From assembly GCA_009731375.1 (NCBI GenBank), contig BJOX01000212.1, positions 474,137 to 538,136 of the forward strand: a stretch of 64,000 nt of DNA, in the 5' to 3' direction. The stretch is from Paulinella micropora. Taxonomy: Eukaryota > Cercozoa > Imbricatea > Euglyphida. Every line of letters begins with the position of its first letter. The stretch's first letter is position 1. Under the pieces are notes generated by a model that was not told the origin of the DNA, made no database searches, and worked only from the letters and a program-made list of their open reading frames with translations. Of the stretch, positions 27,666 to 38,957 are shown piece after piece. Made by a program: the position numbers and the translations under genes.

Positions 27666-29062
27666 ATGAATGAATTAGGAACACTTCTGTTCGAGTTACA
27701 AGAGCTCGAACAGAAGGGTTGGACTTCCGGCAAGACCGGCATTCACTGCCCGTGCAAGTTGTTCGTGACCGGCGATATGAAGTGGCTGCTTTCGGTGTGT
27801 GCACACAAGTCAGCAGGTGGTAACCATTTCTGCTACCTCTGCACTTGCCACAAATCCGAACGACATAACTTTGACTTAGAATGGAACATCAACAGGAAGT
27901 CAGAGGACGTGAACACGAAAGGGAAAAAATATAAAGATGAGAAATCTCTTTTCTGGTTTGTCCCTCTAGAGAGACATATACCTGACTTACTGCATATGAT
28001 GCTTCGTATCTGCGGCCGCTTTGTGGACTACCTGATTCGTGAAGTTATAGACGGGGTGCCGGAAACAAAATGGGAAATCCATATTGATTCCGGTCACCAT
28101 TTCTATAAGCAATCAACTCGTTTGCAAGAATTTGCTGATATAGTCAGTAATAAAAACAAACGACGTTCGGGGCCTGCTATAAGCGGCTTTCGCTTTTATC
28201 AGCCTCGTTTGGAATCAGGTGGTAAAGGTTCATGGCAATGGTTTGGGTTAGACAGAGGCCAGCCTTTGCGAACTTTGTTTCAGGCAGTATTGACGAAGAC
28301 ATTACATTTCAAGATCTGATCGCTCCCGGCCGCTGGGCTAGAATTAAGACATTCTGGGCCGCCTGGTGGGCACAGTTTTTGAAAATTAATGCTCGTACTC
28401 TTTTTACTGAAGCTGACGCTAAAGCGTGGGGCCAGGAGACTAGAAATATTTTTCGGAAGATGTGTACGCCTCAAGCGCAAACACCTCATCCAAATATCGT
28501 CTCCAGTGATTGGGATTTTGCGGGCGGGGACCCAACTTTTCCTATTATTTGGACAAATAAATGGGAGGCACATGGGACGGGTAGCTGCAAAAAGCAAGTA
28601 AAAAGAGAGGATAGTAGCATTCTTTTGCGTGCCGATGTCGGCCCCACCACTCTCTACACAGAAGACTGGATTACTCCATACGTTCATCTCACTATCTATC
28701 ACGTTCCATTTTTTTTGACCAAGTGGGGTACCTTGTACTGATTTATAATTACTTGCCAATCACTTGAGTTGCTGAATCTCATGCATTCTCACTTGTTCTT
28801 CAAGCGCAACACGCGCAGAAGAACATGGCTGCTTGAGCTTCTGCAAACTACATACCGCGTTCATGAGCTCAGAGCTCGTGGTTACGACTTCAAAAACTAT
28901 AGTCACAGGTGCGACTACTGCGCAAAGAAATTTGTTTATCATGCGCGCTTTAAGTCGCACGTTCAGCAATCCAAAATAGAGGCACTAGATTTAGGTTTTA
29001 ATATTGGCCTCAATCACAGCACACAGTGGGAACAGTGTGATTTTTTTAAGTTTAATAAATAA
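27666..29062 (+). pseudogene. Uncharacterised transposon-associated protein family, frameshifted
   Basis: Two frames join into one protein-like sequence: 27666 to about 28300, then -1 to 28232-29062, with an in-frame TGA at 28739. Landmarks are GDMKWLL...CYLCTCHK (Cys cluster), HIPDLLHMMLR, and ITPYVHLTIYHVP followed after the stop by an LE-LN...FF-T-RR stretch. From memory these resemble a family of large uncharacterised proteins repeated in cnidarian, sponge and protist genomes, probably mobile-element derived. The tail has a degenerate C2H2-like finger (CDYCAKKF). One frameshift plus one stop suggests a dead copy. Resemblance was not tested by search. Confidence 0.5.
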
Positions 29063-29210
29063 TGATAAGTTTAAAAATTACTATCAAATTCAAGTTGAAA
29101 TTCAAAATATTAATATTAATATTTCCGGCCGGATATAAGTAATGAATATAGATTTAAATATTCTAAAAAAAATATTTTATTATTAGTATTAACTTTGATT
29201 TTTTTTTCAG

Positions 29211-29246
29211 TCACTTGATTTTTTTTTCAGTCACTTGGGGGGTTTT
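29211..29246. repeat. 18 bp tandem duplication
   Basis: TTTTTTTTCAGTCACTTG occurs twice in a row (about 29202-29237), followed by a G-run and T-run. Confidence 0.6.
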
Positions 29247-29517
29247 TTTTCCATCCAACCTGACTAAGCAACGGTTGAAAAGCTGCACAAGTTGGAGGAG
29301 AAAGAGGGCCTTGTTGTAATTGGGCTCCCTTTCTCGTCGAACTCTTAGTAACAAGAGAGAGAGAGAGAGGGGGGGGGGGGAAGGGAGAGAGAGAGTGTGT
29401 ATGTGTGTGTGAGTGTGTGCCTGCGTGATCTTTCAAGGAGAGCAAATCCTCGGAACACTTCGAGATGAAGAGGGGAAAGATCCCCTCCTGTGTTGTCGGG
29501 TGGGGTAAACCCGGAAT
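29240..29517 (-). pseudogene. Left half of an ORF split by the copia insertion
   Basis: On the minus strand the frame entering from the target duplication reads IPGLPHPTTQEGIFPLF and ISKCSEDLLSLKDH before degenerating into a (GT)n-derived His/Thr stretch. Removing the retrotransposon and one GGAAT copy puts this in the same frame as the ORF ending at 38962. Function unknown. Confidence 0.5.
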
Positions 29518-29843
29518 CTTAAGAAGTAGGACAGTATAAATGATATGAGAAGCCGGTTTCACGTCTCCCAGGCGTCCCCAGTTGACTAGCTGACCAGCTC
29601 CACAAGAACTTTAATAGAATTATCCTCCCAACAGACAAAAGCCCGCCAAACAAACAAAACAGAAGACGGGAGCTCTAAGGCTTTAAATTCTCAGGTGTCC
29701 ACACAGGTCATATTGGCATTGGTACCACCAATGCCACCCATACCAGAAAATACACCCCTTTTTCCGTACTAACTACTAACTGACAATATTAACTAACGTA
29801 TTAACCGGTTGTATTAATCCCATCACCTAGCTCACTTCCCAAG
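29518..29843 (-). repeat. Copia 3' LTR
   Basis: 326 bp direct repeat of 38632-38957, starting CTTAAGAAGTAGG and ending CACTTCCCAAG on the plus strand. Flanked outside by GGAAT. Confidence 0.92.
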
Positions 29844-29922
29844 CTCCCCCTTGATGGCATTAATACCCCCCCCCCCCCACACACACACTTGCCCTTACCT
29901 TATTCCTTGGGCGTTCCAATGT

Positions 29923-30825
29923 TCAAGTTTGCGCAATCCTTCCCACTATCTTGGAGTAATTGGGTCCCCGCTGCCGCTTGGTATTGGCATCTCCGTAGTT
30001 GTCCGGAGAACTAATCTTCTCCAACACCGCTTTTCCCGCCAATATCATCGCGTTGACGTAGGCGTAGCGCAGATCGATGTGGTCCAACTTCTGACGGTAG
30101 ATGTTAGTGGTTGCCAGATCAATTGCCCCCTTGTTATCCTCGTACACCACCGGTGGCTTACCCCACCCTTGCTTGGCAATGTCTTTGGCTACTCTGCCCC
30201 CGGCGATTCCGTTGATAAAGTTTGCAATCTTTTCCTGTCCATGCAGGCACGCGTCCATCGCGTAGATCTCCGACTTGCAGGTGGACTCCTCCGGAGGCGC
30301 TTCCATCCGAACATGTCCCTCCGGCATTTTCTCCTCAGGTGGCGGTAGCGTCCCCACCGCCTCCGCTTGCAGGTCTTGCTGCTTCGCCAGCAGCTTTTCC
30401 CTCCTTTCCTTGCTACGCGGCCCACGCGGCTTCGGTAATTCCACTGTAATTGTGCGCTTCATACACACCGGGTTTACCGATCCACCAAGCATGAAGTGAA
30501 TCAAGGCCAGTCGAGCCCTGCAATCGCCCCAGTCACCCTTCCAATTTGCGTCTGGCTAGGACGTCAGGCGCGTACTTTCCTTTTGGTAGAAACGCACTCC
30601 TCGCCGCGCGGTGCCCTGAAGGTACCTCATCACTTGTTCCGCCTCTTGGAAGGGGAACTCTTTTGGCTTTGACGTATAGCGCGCCATCTCCGCCACCGGC
30701 CCTAGCGTGTCATGCCTCGTTACCCTCACCCAGATGAGTATTCTGCAGATATGGTAAGGCGAGAATTCTTCCAGCACACTCGGGACTCCCACGCGGCACC
30801 CCGGCATTAGCCACGGCGAATCCAC
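29923..30825 (-). pseudogene. Copia RNase H region
   Basis: Two ORFs in one frame separated by a TAG at about 30556. The first has the copia connection motif with MRYLQGT; the second has CKSEIYAMDA, EDNKGAIDLA, HIDLRYAYV and a DANTK end, matching the usual S-EAEY, DN-AI, KHIDIRYH and AD-lTK motifs of copia RNase H. The stop interrupts the S/T-DADWAGD strand. Clearly inactivated. Confidence 0.85.
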
Positions 30826-31892
30826 GACGCTAAGTCCTTTGTCTTGAGCCGCTCGCTCGCCTCCTTAATAAAGGTTTCCTGGAATAACTTGACAGTTCGC
30901 CCCAACTCCGGATGCCGTCCGTCCTCGATGTCGATCCCCACCACTCCCGTTGGCGGTTCACTTTTGAATACCTTAAAGAGGCTTTCACCCGCTTCTCGGA
31001 ACTTCTCCTTAACCTCCTCGTCGCCGAAGCCCATCATGATGTCGTCTACATGCACGAACCCGATGTCAGGCTTACTCATTCCCGAACGCCAGCGGAAAAA
31101 GAAACACGGAAAAGCCTTGTGCTGTTCAAAACCTTGCGATACCATGAATGGTACTAGCACTTGCATCCACCATTTTCTTCCGGCATCCGGTCGACCGTAC
31201 AGCGCCCTTACCATTTCCCACACGTACCCTTCCTCTTCAAAGCCAAAGGGCGGGACCAGATGGGTGGGCCGCATTCCCGCCTCCTCTACTTCCGCCTCTA
31301 TGTAGGCAGTGCCCACATCAAGCTTTCCCAACACTAGGTCATAGAAAGTCACCAGTATGAAGAAGCCCAGGATAGTCATGGTGCATGGGGTCGCAAAAGT
31401 TCGTTGCCCGTAGTGCTCTCCTTGTACCATAGAGTATCCCTTTGCCACCAGTCGGCTCTTGTACTTGAGCACTTTGCCGCCCGATTCTTTTGTCGCGTCT
31501 GCGTACCTTCCCCGTCACAAGTCCCGCTCCGGCACGGACTCCCTCTTTCGCCTCCTGAAGCATCCTTGCGCCCACAGGGTGGCTATCTCTTGCGCTCTTG
31601 TGTCTTCAAACTTTCCCAAAGCGGTAGCTTCCTTTTCCGCCACCGGACGCGTAAAGGTAGCCGCCAGTGCCCGCTCACGTACTGCCCATTTCAGGATTTC
31701 CGTGTCTAGCATCTTTTCCACTTCATCTTCGGTTTCTTCCCCTTCGAACCGCACGAAATGGGCCGGCTGCAACTTTTTCCCTTGTCGAATGGGATCGCAT
31801 TCTCCTTCCACTCCGCCCTTCCGAGTCTTACTCTTCCATTCGGGGCCGTAGGTCTTCTTTGCCCAGTTCCAGCCCCACTCCTTTGCCGGCAC
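30807..31892 (-). pseudogene. Copia reverse transcriptase, interrupted
   Basis: One frame with an in-frame TGA at about 31513-31515. Downstream: KSRLVAKGYS, KLDVGTAYIEA, the LYGRPDAGRKW counterpart of LYGLKQAPRxW, and FVHVDDIMMGFG, where the catalytic YVDD box reads HVDD. The aspartates are retained. The stop falls just before the KARLVAKGYSQ block, and the protein shifts frame before RNase H. Confidence 0.88.
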
Positions 31893-31900
31893 TTCTACGA

Positions 31901-33934
31901 TCAGACCCGAGTCACCTCTCGTGTCTCGTCCGTTTGCTCCTCCGGCTCCGGCTGCCTCAGCGTTCCTTCCTCCTTTTCTACTTTGACCACACCTATGCGA
32001 TCACTGTCTTGCGCCCCTTCTGGTTTGACAAACAGTTCCTCCAGATCATCGTTGATCAGGGCACTTTGGGCCTCATCCACCTTCAACCCGGCCGCCTTCC
32101 AAATTTTTACTAGTATGGGCCATGCCGGTTGATTCTCGTCAAAGTTGACGACGTCGCGCCAACGCTTGACCTCCCCCTGGACTAAAACCACGTGCGCGGA
32201 GGTCTCCAAGTCCAACCCCATCCACGCCGCGGGTAATGAGCGGTCTTCCTCCTTTCTTAGCCCATGGTACTTCTTGTCAAGCACCGCATGACAAAGGCAT
32301 CCAAAGGTGTGCAGCAACGACAGCCAATCCACATTTTTCTCGTAAGGGAACATGGTGAATAGTCGCGGCTCTTTGCCTCCCGGTGGCGGCGTCAGGTTAT
32401 GCAGTAGCCCAACGTGCAGTAGCGCGTAACCCAAGTACACATATGGCAGTTGCGCTCTCTTTAGTAGCTTCCTCGCCCCCGCCCAGATATGCTTCTGCGA
32501 GACTTCCACCAGAGCCTGCTTGTTGGGATCGTTCCTAACTGCGTATCGGGGGCGCACCCCAACACTTTCAATCAGGTCATTGAAGACTTGCGATCTCTGA
32601 TAAGCGCCGTCCCCCCGTATTTGCTTAACCCGGTTTCCGGTCTGGGTCCTGCTCATCCGGAACACCTTGCTTGCCACCACGGACTGCCTCTGCATCTCCG
32701 CGTTCAGGAGAAGCTCCAAGTTGGTGTATCCCACGGTGTCCTCTACCATTGCCATGAGGCATCGCTCTCCGTTAAGTAGAGGCCTTGCCAGCAGCGCCGA
32801 GGTGTCCACCGACCAGCCTTCACCCTTCTCCTTCATTCTGGTTCCATGCGCCTTCGCTCGATGAGGCGGCTTTTGGGCTCCACCCGCCGGACACTCCGGA
32901 CACTCCTTGCTAACGTCTTTGTTGACGTTCACTAGTTTTACGTCATGGGCTTGGGCAATAGCTTGCAACTTTGCGGCAGCGGGATCATGAAATATCCGAT
33001 GGAGTAGTTCCATATCCCACTCCTTCTTCCTTGCCTTGTTGGTGGTCCAGAAGGCAGCTTGCTGTTCCTCAGTCGATCCAGATTGAAACCTGATTACCAA
33101 GTCTTCCGTGTCGAAGTACAGAAGGGCGTCTTTCTCCTCCTCCTTCACATCCGGGACCACCGCCCTAGTGACGTAAGGCGAATCCTTTCGCAACACCAAC
33201 GTGTACCCATCTAGCATCATCTTAGGTCCGGACACGAGTAGTTCGGTTAAGTGCTCACCCACCCATACTTCCTTTAGTGGTAGGCATCCATCCCGCCCGT
33301 CACCTCGGAGAGTAGGTAGCTTGTAATCCTCTTGGGCGTCCATCCTGGTGGTTCCACCCACCGCGCTGAACTCTTTCATCTCACGCTTGACGCCCTGCAT
33401 GAACTCCTTGTAGCTTGGTGGCGCCATGTCGGACACAGCCCCCGAGTCCAGCATGGGGTCGGGGACCTTTCGCGGTCTTGTCGCCTTCCGCCCATCCTTC
33501 CCACTTAGCGCGCGATTCAGCATCATTCTTATCACCTCCATTTCTTCTTCCTGAAGTTGCTCAGGCTCCCCCTGGACCTCGCTGGCGTAGACTACCACAT
33601 GCTCCGGCCTGTCGCCTCCCTCCAGCGGTCGTAACCAGTAGGGTCGAGGTCGCTTCTCCCAGCCCCCTGCTATTCTCCATGGCTTTGGGTTCCAGTGCGC
33701 GGGGAATTTCGGCTTGTTGTAAGGAAATGGCCATCCGGTCGACCAGCGATATAGCAGTCCAACATACTCCTGCCATCGCCCTTCGAAATCTTGCAGATCT
33801 CGATGGTCATCCCTCCACTGGGGCGGCCACGCCACCCGGTTCTGATTTACTTCGTTTTGCTGCTCCATTACGACTTCCAAACGCCGAATCCTTTCCTTTT
33901 CACTCACCCGCTCACGCCCCGGTTCCGACTCCAT
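31901..33934 (-). CDS. Copia protease-integrase segment
   Basis: A 677-residue open frame. A retropepsin active site is visible as MLDSGAVSDMAP near residue 160. An integrase HHCC zinc finger follows (HRIFHDP...AQAHD...CPEC), then a DDE core: Asp in GWSVDTSALL, Asp in QIRGDGAYQ and a Glu in the NKQALVEVSQKH stretch. This is the PR-IN order of copia. It starts at an ATG and ends at a stop immediately before the RT frame, so a frame change is needed to fuse them. Confidence 0.85.
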   Translation of the reverse strand: MESEPGRERVSEKERIRRLEVVMEQQNEVNQNRVAWPPQWRDDHRDLQDFEGRWQEYVGLLYRWSTGWPFPYNKPKFPAHWNPKPWRIAGGWEKRPRPYWLRPLEGGDRPEHVVVYASEVQGEPEQLQEEEMEVIRMMLNRALSGKDGRKATRPRKVPDPMLDSGAVSDMAPPSYKEFMQGVKREMKEFSAVGGTTRMDAQEDYKLPTLRGDGRDGCLPLKEVWVGEHLTELLVSGPKMMLDGYTLVLRKDSPYVTRAVVPDVKEEEKDALLYFDTEDLVIRFQSGSTEEQQAAFWTTNKARKKEWDMELLHRIFHDPAAAKLQAIAQAHDVKLVNVNKDVSKECPECPAGGAQKPPHRAKAHGTRMKEKGEGWSVDTSALLARPLLNGERCLMAMVEDTVGYTNLELLLNAEMQRQSVVASKVFRMSRTQTGNRVKQIRGDGAYQRSQVFNDLIESVGVRPRYAVRNDPNKQALVEVSQKHIWAGARKLLKRAQLPYVYLGYALLHVGLLHNLTPPPGGKEPRLFTMFPYEKNVDWLSLLHTFGCLCHAVLDKKYHGLRKEEDRSLPAAWMGLDLETSAHVVLVQGEVKRWRDVVNFDENQPAWPILVKIWKAAGLKVDEAQSALINDDLEELFVKPEGAQDSDRIGVVKVEKEEGTLRQPEPEEQTDETREVTRV

Positions 33935-34472
33935 TTCCTTTCTGCTTGCCTGGGCTTATAGCGTCCTCCGGAGTTAGTTGGCCCGTCGCCACTCTCTGGA
34001 TAGGCACCCCTTCCTTTCGATCCTCTCTTTTCCACAATCTCTTCTCAGCCACTTTGGTTATAAGTTGCTGAACTTCGTTGATCTGGTCCATGCTCACCGC
34101 TCGGATGTCCTCTCCGTAGAGCTCCGTCATTACCGTCGCCAACTTGCGGAGGTGTCGAAGCATGTTGGTGCGTGTCCTCTCATCACCTTCGCGCTCCGGG
34201 CGTTTCGGTTTGGTGGGCGTTAGTTGCCCCTTAATATGGGTCAGCGCGCTCCCCATTTCCTCTTTAAACTTTTTTGCCTTAGGCGTGTCGTAGAGCGCCG
34301 CCGCCCGCACCTGGGCCACCAAAGACATCGTGTCATCCACCCTCCCCGGATCTTTGGAATCCTCGGACTCCTCTTGCACCTCCGTTGAATCCTCCGGAAA
34401 GCTCTGGTAGAGCTCCGCCATGTGCTCCCTCCACGGGGTGCTTCCATTCTCCAAATACACCAGTATCCACAC
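33912..34472 (-). pseudogene. Copia internal ORF upstream of protease
   Basis: A charged, helical 186-residue frame overlapping the start of the PR-IN ORF by 23 bases in another frame. It may be linker or Gag C-terminal sequence of the polyprotein. No domain recognised. Confidence 0.45.
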
Positions 34473-35060
34473 CGCCGAGAAGAGAGAAAGCTATACGAGG
34501 ATTCACGAAACCCGACGCAGTGCCGCCCCTCACTGCGCGACAGGCAGTGCCGCATCTCACTGCTCGACAATGCCGCCCCTCACTGTCGTTTGTAACCAGC
34601 TGACCAGGCCACCAATACACCGTGCACCGCAACAACCCCCCCGACCCCTGGGTAGCCATCATTTCGGGCTTGGCCCTTCCCGGGCTCGGCGTAGCAGTGT
34701 CAGCACTTTCCGCCTGGCGCTCCGTCTTAACCGCGGTGTTCTCCCTGGTTTTCCTTTCCACACTCGGAGTCAACGGAGGCATCGCTCCCTCCGTCACCGG
34801 CGACGCAGTCACTCTCCCTTTAGCTACTATCGGCGTCATCTGAGCCTGATCCCGCACCAGTCCGACTCGCTTTAAGTCGTCGTCATACTTCCCTGCGTGG
34901 CCGGATCCTTCATAGCGCGATACTGTGTCACCGCCGCTTTCACCGACCGGTAAGGCACACGCTCCCGGTATACCTTCCGATTTCTCGGCACCCCCGGCTC
35001 CTCCCTCTTTACCTTATCCCTGTTGATGCTCCAGTTGTAGAGCACTCCGGTATGCTCTTC

Positions 35061-36535
35061 TCACAGAATAGTGAATATGATATTAGGGACCAGCGACCGG
35101 TCCCAGTTCACTCCTCGCCTCTGGGCCTCCTGCCGCGTCAGATGCTCCACCATCTTGTCCGGTTTTGCCCGTCCAATCAGGTGTCCCAAGCCTCGCTCCT
35201 CCATTTCAATCACCAGTCTATACGCCGGCATCAAGGCCCATTCGCGCGACTTGGCCCTTATGCTTTCATCCACGTAATATCTCTCTCTCCTGTCTTGGTG
35301 ATTGATGCAGAACATCATGTCTCCGGTGAGAAGGCCCGCCGCATCCGCCCGCACCTGTTGGTACTCGGATTCCACCGCCTCCTTTCTCGTTCTCAGGCAC
35401 CGGTCTCTTCCGAACGTTGAACCGTAGCACCTTCCTTCCAGACGAGCTTCTACCACTCCAACTGGCGAGTCAGGTGTTTGCCGAGTAGCTATGGTCTTGC
35501 TCTTCCCGGTGCCGGACTTACTTCTGGTTCCCTTCACCATCATCGCTCTAGGTAGGCCGGTTCCATCCCGGAGTCTTCTAAACTCCTTCCAGTTGAGTTG
35601 CCACTCCATGTACTGGTCCATTTTACCCGATCCCGTTGGTATGTAGCGGTACCAGGACGGGGGTATCCACTCCGTCGGCCCCATTGGCGTGCCGAAGGTT
35701 ACCAGTCTTCCTCGTCCGTCACCGTAGTGCCGAAACTCAGGCGTTACACCACCACCGTCCCGGTATTGTCGTACAACAGTTGGAGCTTCCTCTTCCTCCT
35801 CCGAGCTTGAGAGAGGGGACTCCGTCTCGTCGCTGTCTTGAGAGATAGAGTCTTGCCACGGCTCCCAATCTGCCCTCCTTCTTCGAGGTCGCGGCTTCGT
35901 TACCCCCTTAGGTTCGCTTGGATTCTGGCCCGGCAGAGACCCTGGGATCTCCTTCGCCTCTCCGTCAGCCATACCATCACGAACTCTACCGGGATGTAAT
36001 CATACCCAACATTGCGAAGAAACTCCGCAGCTGCCTCCAATCGAGAGTAGTACGTGGGATCCTCTGCAGGGCCACCCGCATTGGGCGCGGCAGCTCCGCT
36101 TAGATCACCTTCCCCCTCGACAGCCTCAGCTTCCGGCGTAGGCGTAGTGTCGTTTGCCCTAGGCGCAGCCAAAGCGTTTACGAAGTTGTTGAACTCCTCG
36201 AAGTTACTCACCTCCGGGAACAGTCCCTTTTCCTCTCCAAGTTGGCTGGAAGGATTGACTAACTCTGGGCTTTCCGGCTGAGGGTCTGCGCTTGCACCCC
36301 TTGCGGAGTGTTGACTCTCCTCACCCCGACTCTTCTTCTTGCTTCCACTCATTTTTACCATGTATGCACGCGCTGCCTTCCTTTGCCGCAGTAGACTGTA
36401 GGCGCGGTTGAGCTCTCCATCCTCCTCATCATCCGAGCTCCCACTCGTGTCCGCCCCCGGAGACTTCTTCTTGGCCATGTCGGCCTTCGCCTTCGCCCCC
36501 GGTTGCTCGCCATTGCCGTCCGACCATGAGTGCAC
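35061..36535 (-). CDS. Copia extra ORFs between Gag and protease
   Basis: Two overlapping frames: 35900-36535 (211 residues, Ser/Glu-rich then hydrophobic-helical near FLRNVGYDYIPVEFVMVWL) and 35061-35972 (303 residues, beginning acidic and ending basic). Ordinary copia elements go straight from the zinc knuckle to protease, so roughly 3 kb here is unexplained. No family recognised. They could be a split Gag or an added gene. Confidence 0.5.
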
Positions 36536-36547
36536 TTAGTCAAGGGG

Positions 36548-37971
36548 TGGTCACCACCATCGTAGGCAGGGCTTCTTACAGTTGGTGGCATGATGCCCCT
36601 TCCCTTTACAGTTGAAGCATTTCTTCTCCTTCTTATTCTTTTCCTTCGTGCTCTTCAGACTGCTCTTCCCTCCTCCATGCCTTTCCTTACCTCGCGAGCC
36701 GCCTCCTTCTTTCTTTTCCTTTCCTGAGTGTGAGAATCTGCATTTGCTCCCATACTTGCAGTCTCCTTCCTTGCTGAAGAGGAAACAAACCCCCTTCAGC
36801 TTGTCGTTGAGGTGCAGATATTGACACTCTCCTCCCTTTTTGCACCTTCCCTTCTGAAAGTACATGCAGGGAGTAGCAAAGGGTTTCTTCTTCTCAATCT
36901 TTGCAGCGTTTGCCTTAGCCTTCTTGCTGGCATTTCTCTCTTTCTTTTTGCAATCAATGTCTTTGGCTTTTCTCTTGAGCTCTTTCCACCATTGATGTAC
37001 ATCCCATGATTGCTTGTCTTTCTCGAAGTCTGCTGCAACCACTGCTTCCAATCAGCCTGCACCTCCTTGTCCCTCATCTCGGGTCCCATTATCACGTCAC
37101 GTATTATCTGCTCAAAGCTTAAGTCAGAAGGATGATGCCCCTTTTTGGCCAGCTGCTCTCTTACTGCCTCAAACTCCGCAATCTGTCCTTCATACTGCGT
37201 GGAGGAGTTGAACTCCCAGCGAGCAATCTTTGCTGCTTCTCCAGCAGATCACTGGGATTACCCTTGCCATACCGGTCCTTCAGTCGCTTCCACATGGCGT
37301 CAGGGTGTTGCCCAAATTCAGGTGTGCCGTCCCGGACCACATCCGTGACCAGCCTTTTCGCCTCGCCTCTGAGATGGGTATATATGAGGGTGAATAGTTC
37401 CACTCTCTTCTCTCTGACTGCCACCAGCAGACTTTCATCATAGCTTACCACCAATCGCCGTTCCTTGCGTTTCTTCTTGCGCACGGGGTCCACTGACTTC
37501 TTGTCCGACGTTGCAGTTGTAGAGAGTCCCACCTTTGGTGCTTTCTCTTCGTCACTGCCACTTAATCTTTCGCCCCCAGAGGTACCAGACGAGCTAGAGG
37601 GAGGCTTCCCTTTTCTCTCTCCTCTCTTCCTCATACTTTCGTGATGCAGATTCACGCTTGCTCGCGTTGCCTGATCTCTCTTCTCTTCCCATCTCTCTTT
37701 CCTCTTGCTCCTGCTCTGCCTCCGAGTCCTCAGAGGTTTGTTTGTCTTCTGACTCCTCTTCTGCATCATCCAAGATTGACATGCTTACTACTTCTTCCTC
37801 ATCTTCTGCACTCCCTTGCAGCCCTAGTGCTCTGTCTAATGACCCAATTGCTTCGCTGCTGCTGGTTGCTGCCACTGCTGCTTTCTTTTTCACATGCCTT
37901 TCCCATAGACTCATATAGCATGGTACAGTCTTTCCTGCCATGTGCAGTCTTCGGAGGTTGGCACGATGCAC
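36548..37971 (-). pseudogene. gag: Copia Gag with two CCCH fingers and a CCHC knuckle
   Basis: Gag pieces lie in several frames (37594-37971, 37161-37769, 36551-37051). A helical block with YTHLRGEAKRLVTDVV and MWKRLKDRYGKGN resembles copia Gag. The 3' piece carries two canonical CCCH fingers (C-x7-C-x5-C-x3-H and C-x8-C-x5-C-x3-H) followed by a CCHC knuckle CFNCKGKGHHATNC. CCCH fingers bind AU-rich RNA in cellular proteins; their presence in Gag is unusual. Frame changes imply decay or several introns/frameshifts. Confidence 0.75.
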
Positions 37972-38631
37972 CTCTAGTTTATGTCACTTTACGTCCTCAA
38001 ATCCACCTTTGAGGTCCTTCCTAACTGCCTGTAGCAGCAACGGGCGTTGGAAGTCTTCCCAGTCCTCTCTACCGCTGTAGTTCGGTATGTTGTTTGACTC
38101 GTTTTCATTTCTATGTTTTTCTGTCATCTGAAGTTATTTTTCTAACTCAGAAAGGTTCCAGTTTCCTGTCTGTTTTGTGCTCTTGACTGGCTACCACCTG
38201 TCCTGCAAATTCCCCTTTCAGAGTACGTTGCACAAGGTCTAATTGCAGCAATCAGCCTTCAGCCTATTCTTGTTGGTTTCCTCTAGCAGGTAGCTACCCT
38301 GCATCCACCAACACGTCTGCGCGCCACAAGCACACCTGAACTGATTTCCGGGCTTGCCTGATGATGAGGCTTTGTGGTCCAAACCCCTAAACCGTTCCTG
38401 TTGATGTCCTTCTGACCCGAAGGCTCACTCTTGACTCCTTTCGGTAGCTCAGCCGTTGCAGAGCTCTACCCCTGTCCACCACAACGATTCATGCAGTGGC
38501 TCTGAAGCACTTTGGGGAGGGCTTCCCTTCTGCTCTGTCACTCTTGGGTGTGACACAGACCGTAGAAACCTTTTCCTCTCGATCACTTTGAGTGATGTTG
38601 TTGTGCTCCAACACGTACAAGGCTCCTAGCC
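37972..38631 (-). other. 5' leader of the copia element
   Basis: About 660 bases between the 5' LTR and the first Gag frame with no coding signal. The bases next to the LTR read GGCTAGGAGCCTTG on the minus strand; they do not start with TGG, so a classical 3'-CCA primer site is not evident. Confidence 0.5.
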
Positions 38632-38957
38632 CTTAAGAAGTAGGACAGTATAAATGATATGAGAAGCAGGTTTCACGTCTCCCAGGCGTCCCCAGTTGAC
38701 TAGCTGACCAGCTTCACAAGAACTTTAATAGAATTATCCTTCCAACAGACAAAAGCAAGCCAAACAAACAAAACAGAAGACGGGAGCTCTAAGCCTTTAA
38801 ATTCTCAGGTGTCCACACATGTCATATCGGCATTGGTACCACCAATGCCACCCATACCAGAAAATACATCTCTTTTTCCGTACTTACTACTAACTGACAA
38901 TATTAACTAACGTATTAACTGGTTGTATTAATCCCATCACCTAGCTCACTTCCCAAG
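38632..38957 (-). repeat. Copia 5' LTR
   Basis: 326 bp direct repeat of 29518-29843 with about 13 substitutions and no length change. Followed by the second GGAAT at 38958-38962. Confidence 0.92.

Larger units (their letters stand above)
29518..38957 (-). mobile_element. Ty1/copia LTR retrotransposon, complete but defective
   Basis: Bounded by 326 bp LTRs (29518-29843 and 38632-38957) and a 5 bp target duplication GGAAT (29513-29517 and 38958-38962). Transcription runs right to left: Gag, extra ORFs, protease-integrase, reverse transcriptase, RNase H. Integrase before RT is diagnostic of copia. LTRs differ at about 13 positions (around 4%), and the coding region has several stops and frame changes, so the copy is not young. 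The LTR ends are CTT...AAG rather than TG...CA. An AAGGGGGAG purine run abuts the 3' LTR on the minus strand, as a polypurine tract should. Confidence 0.92.
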
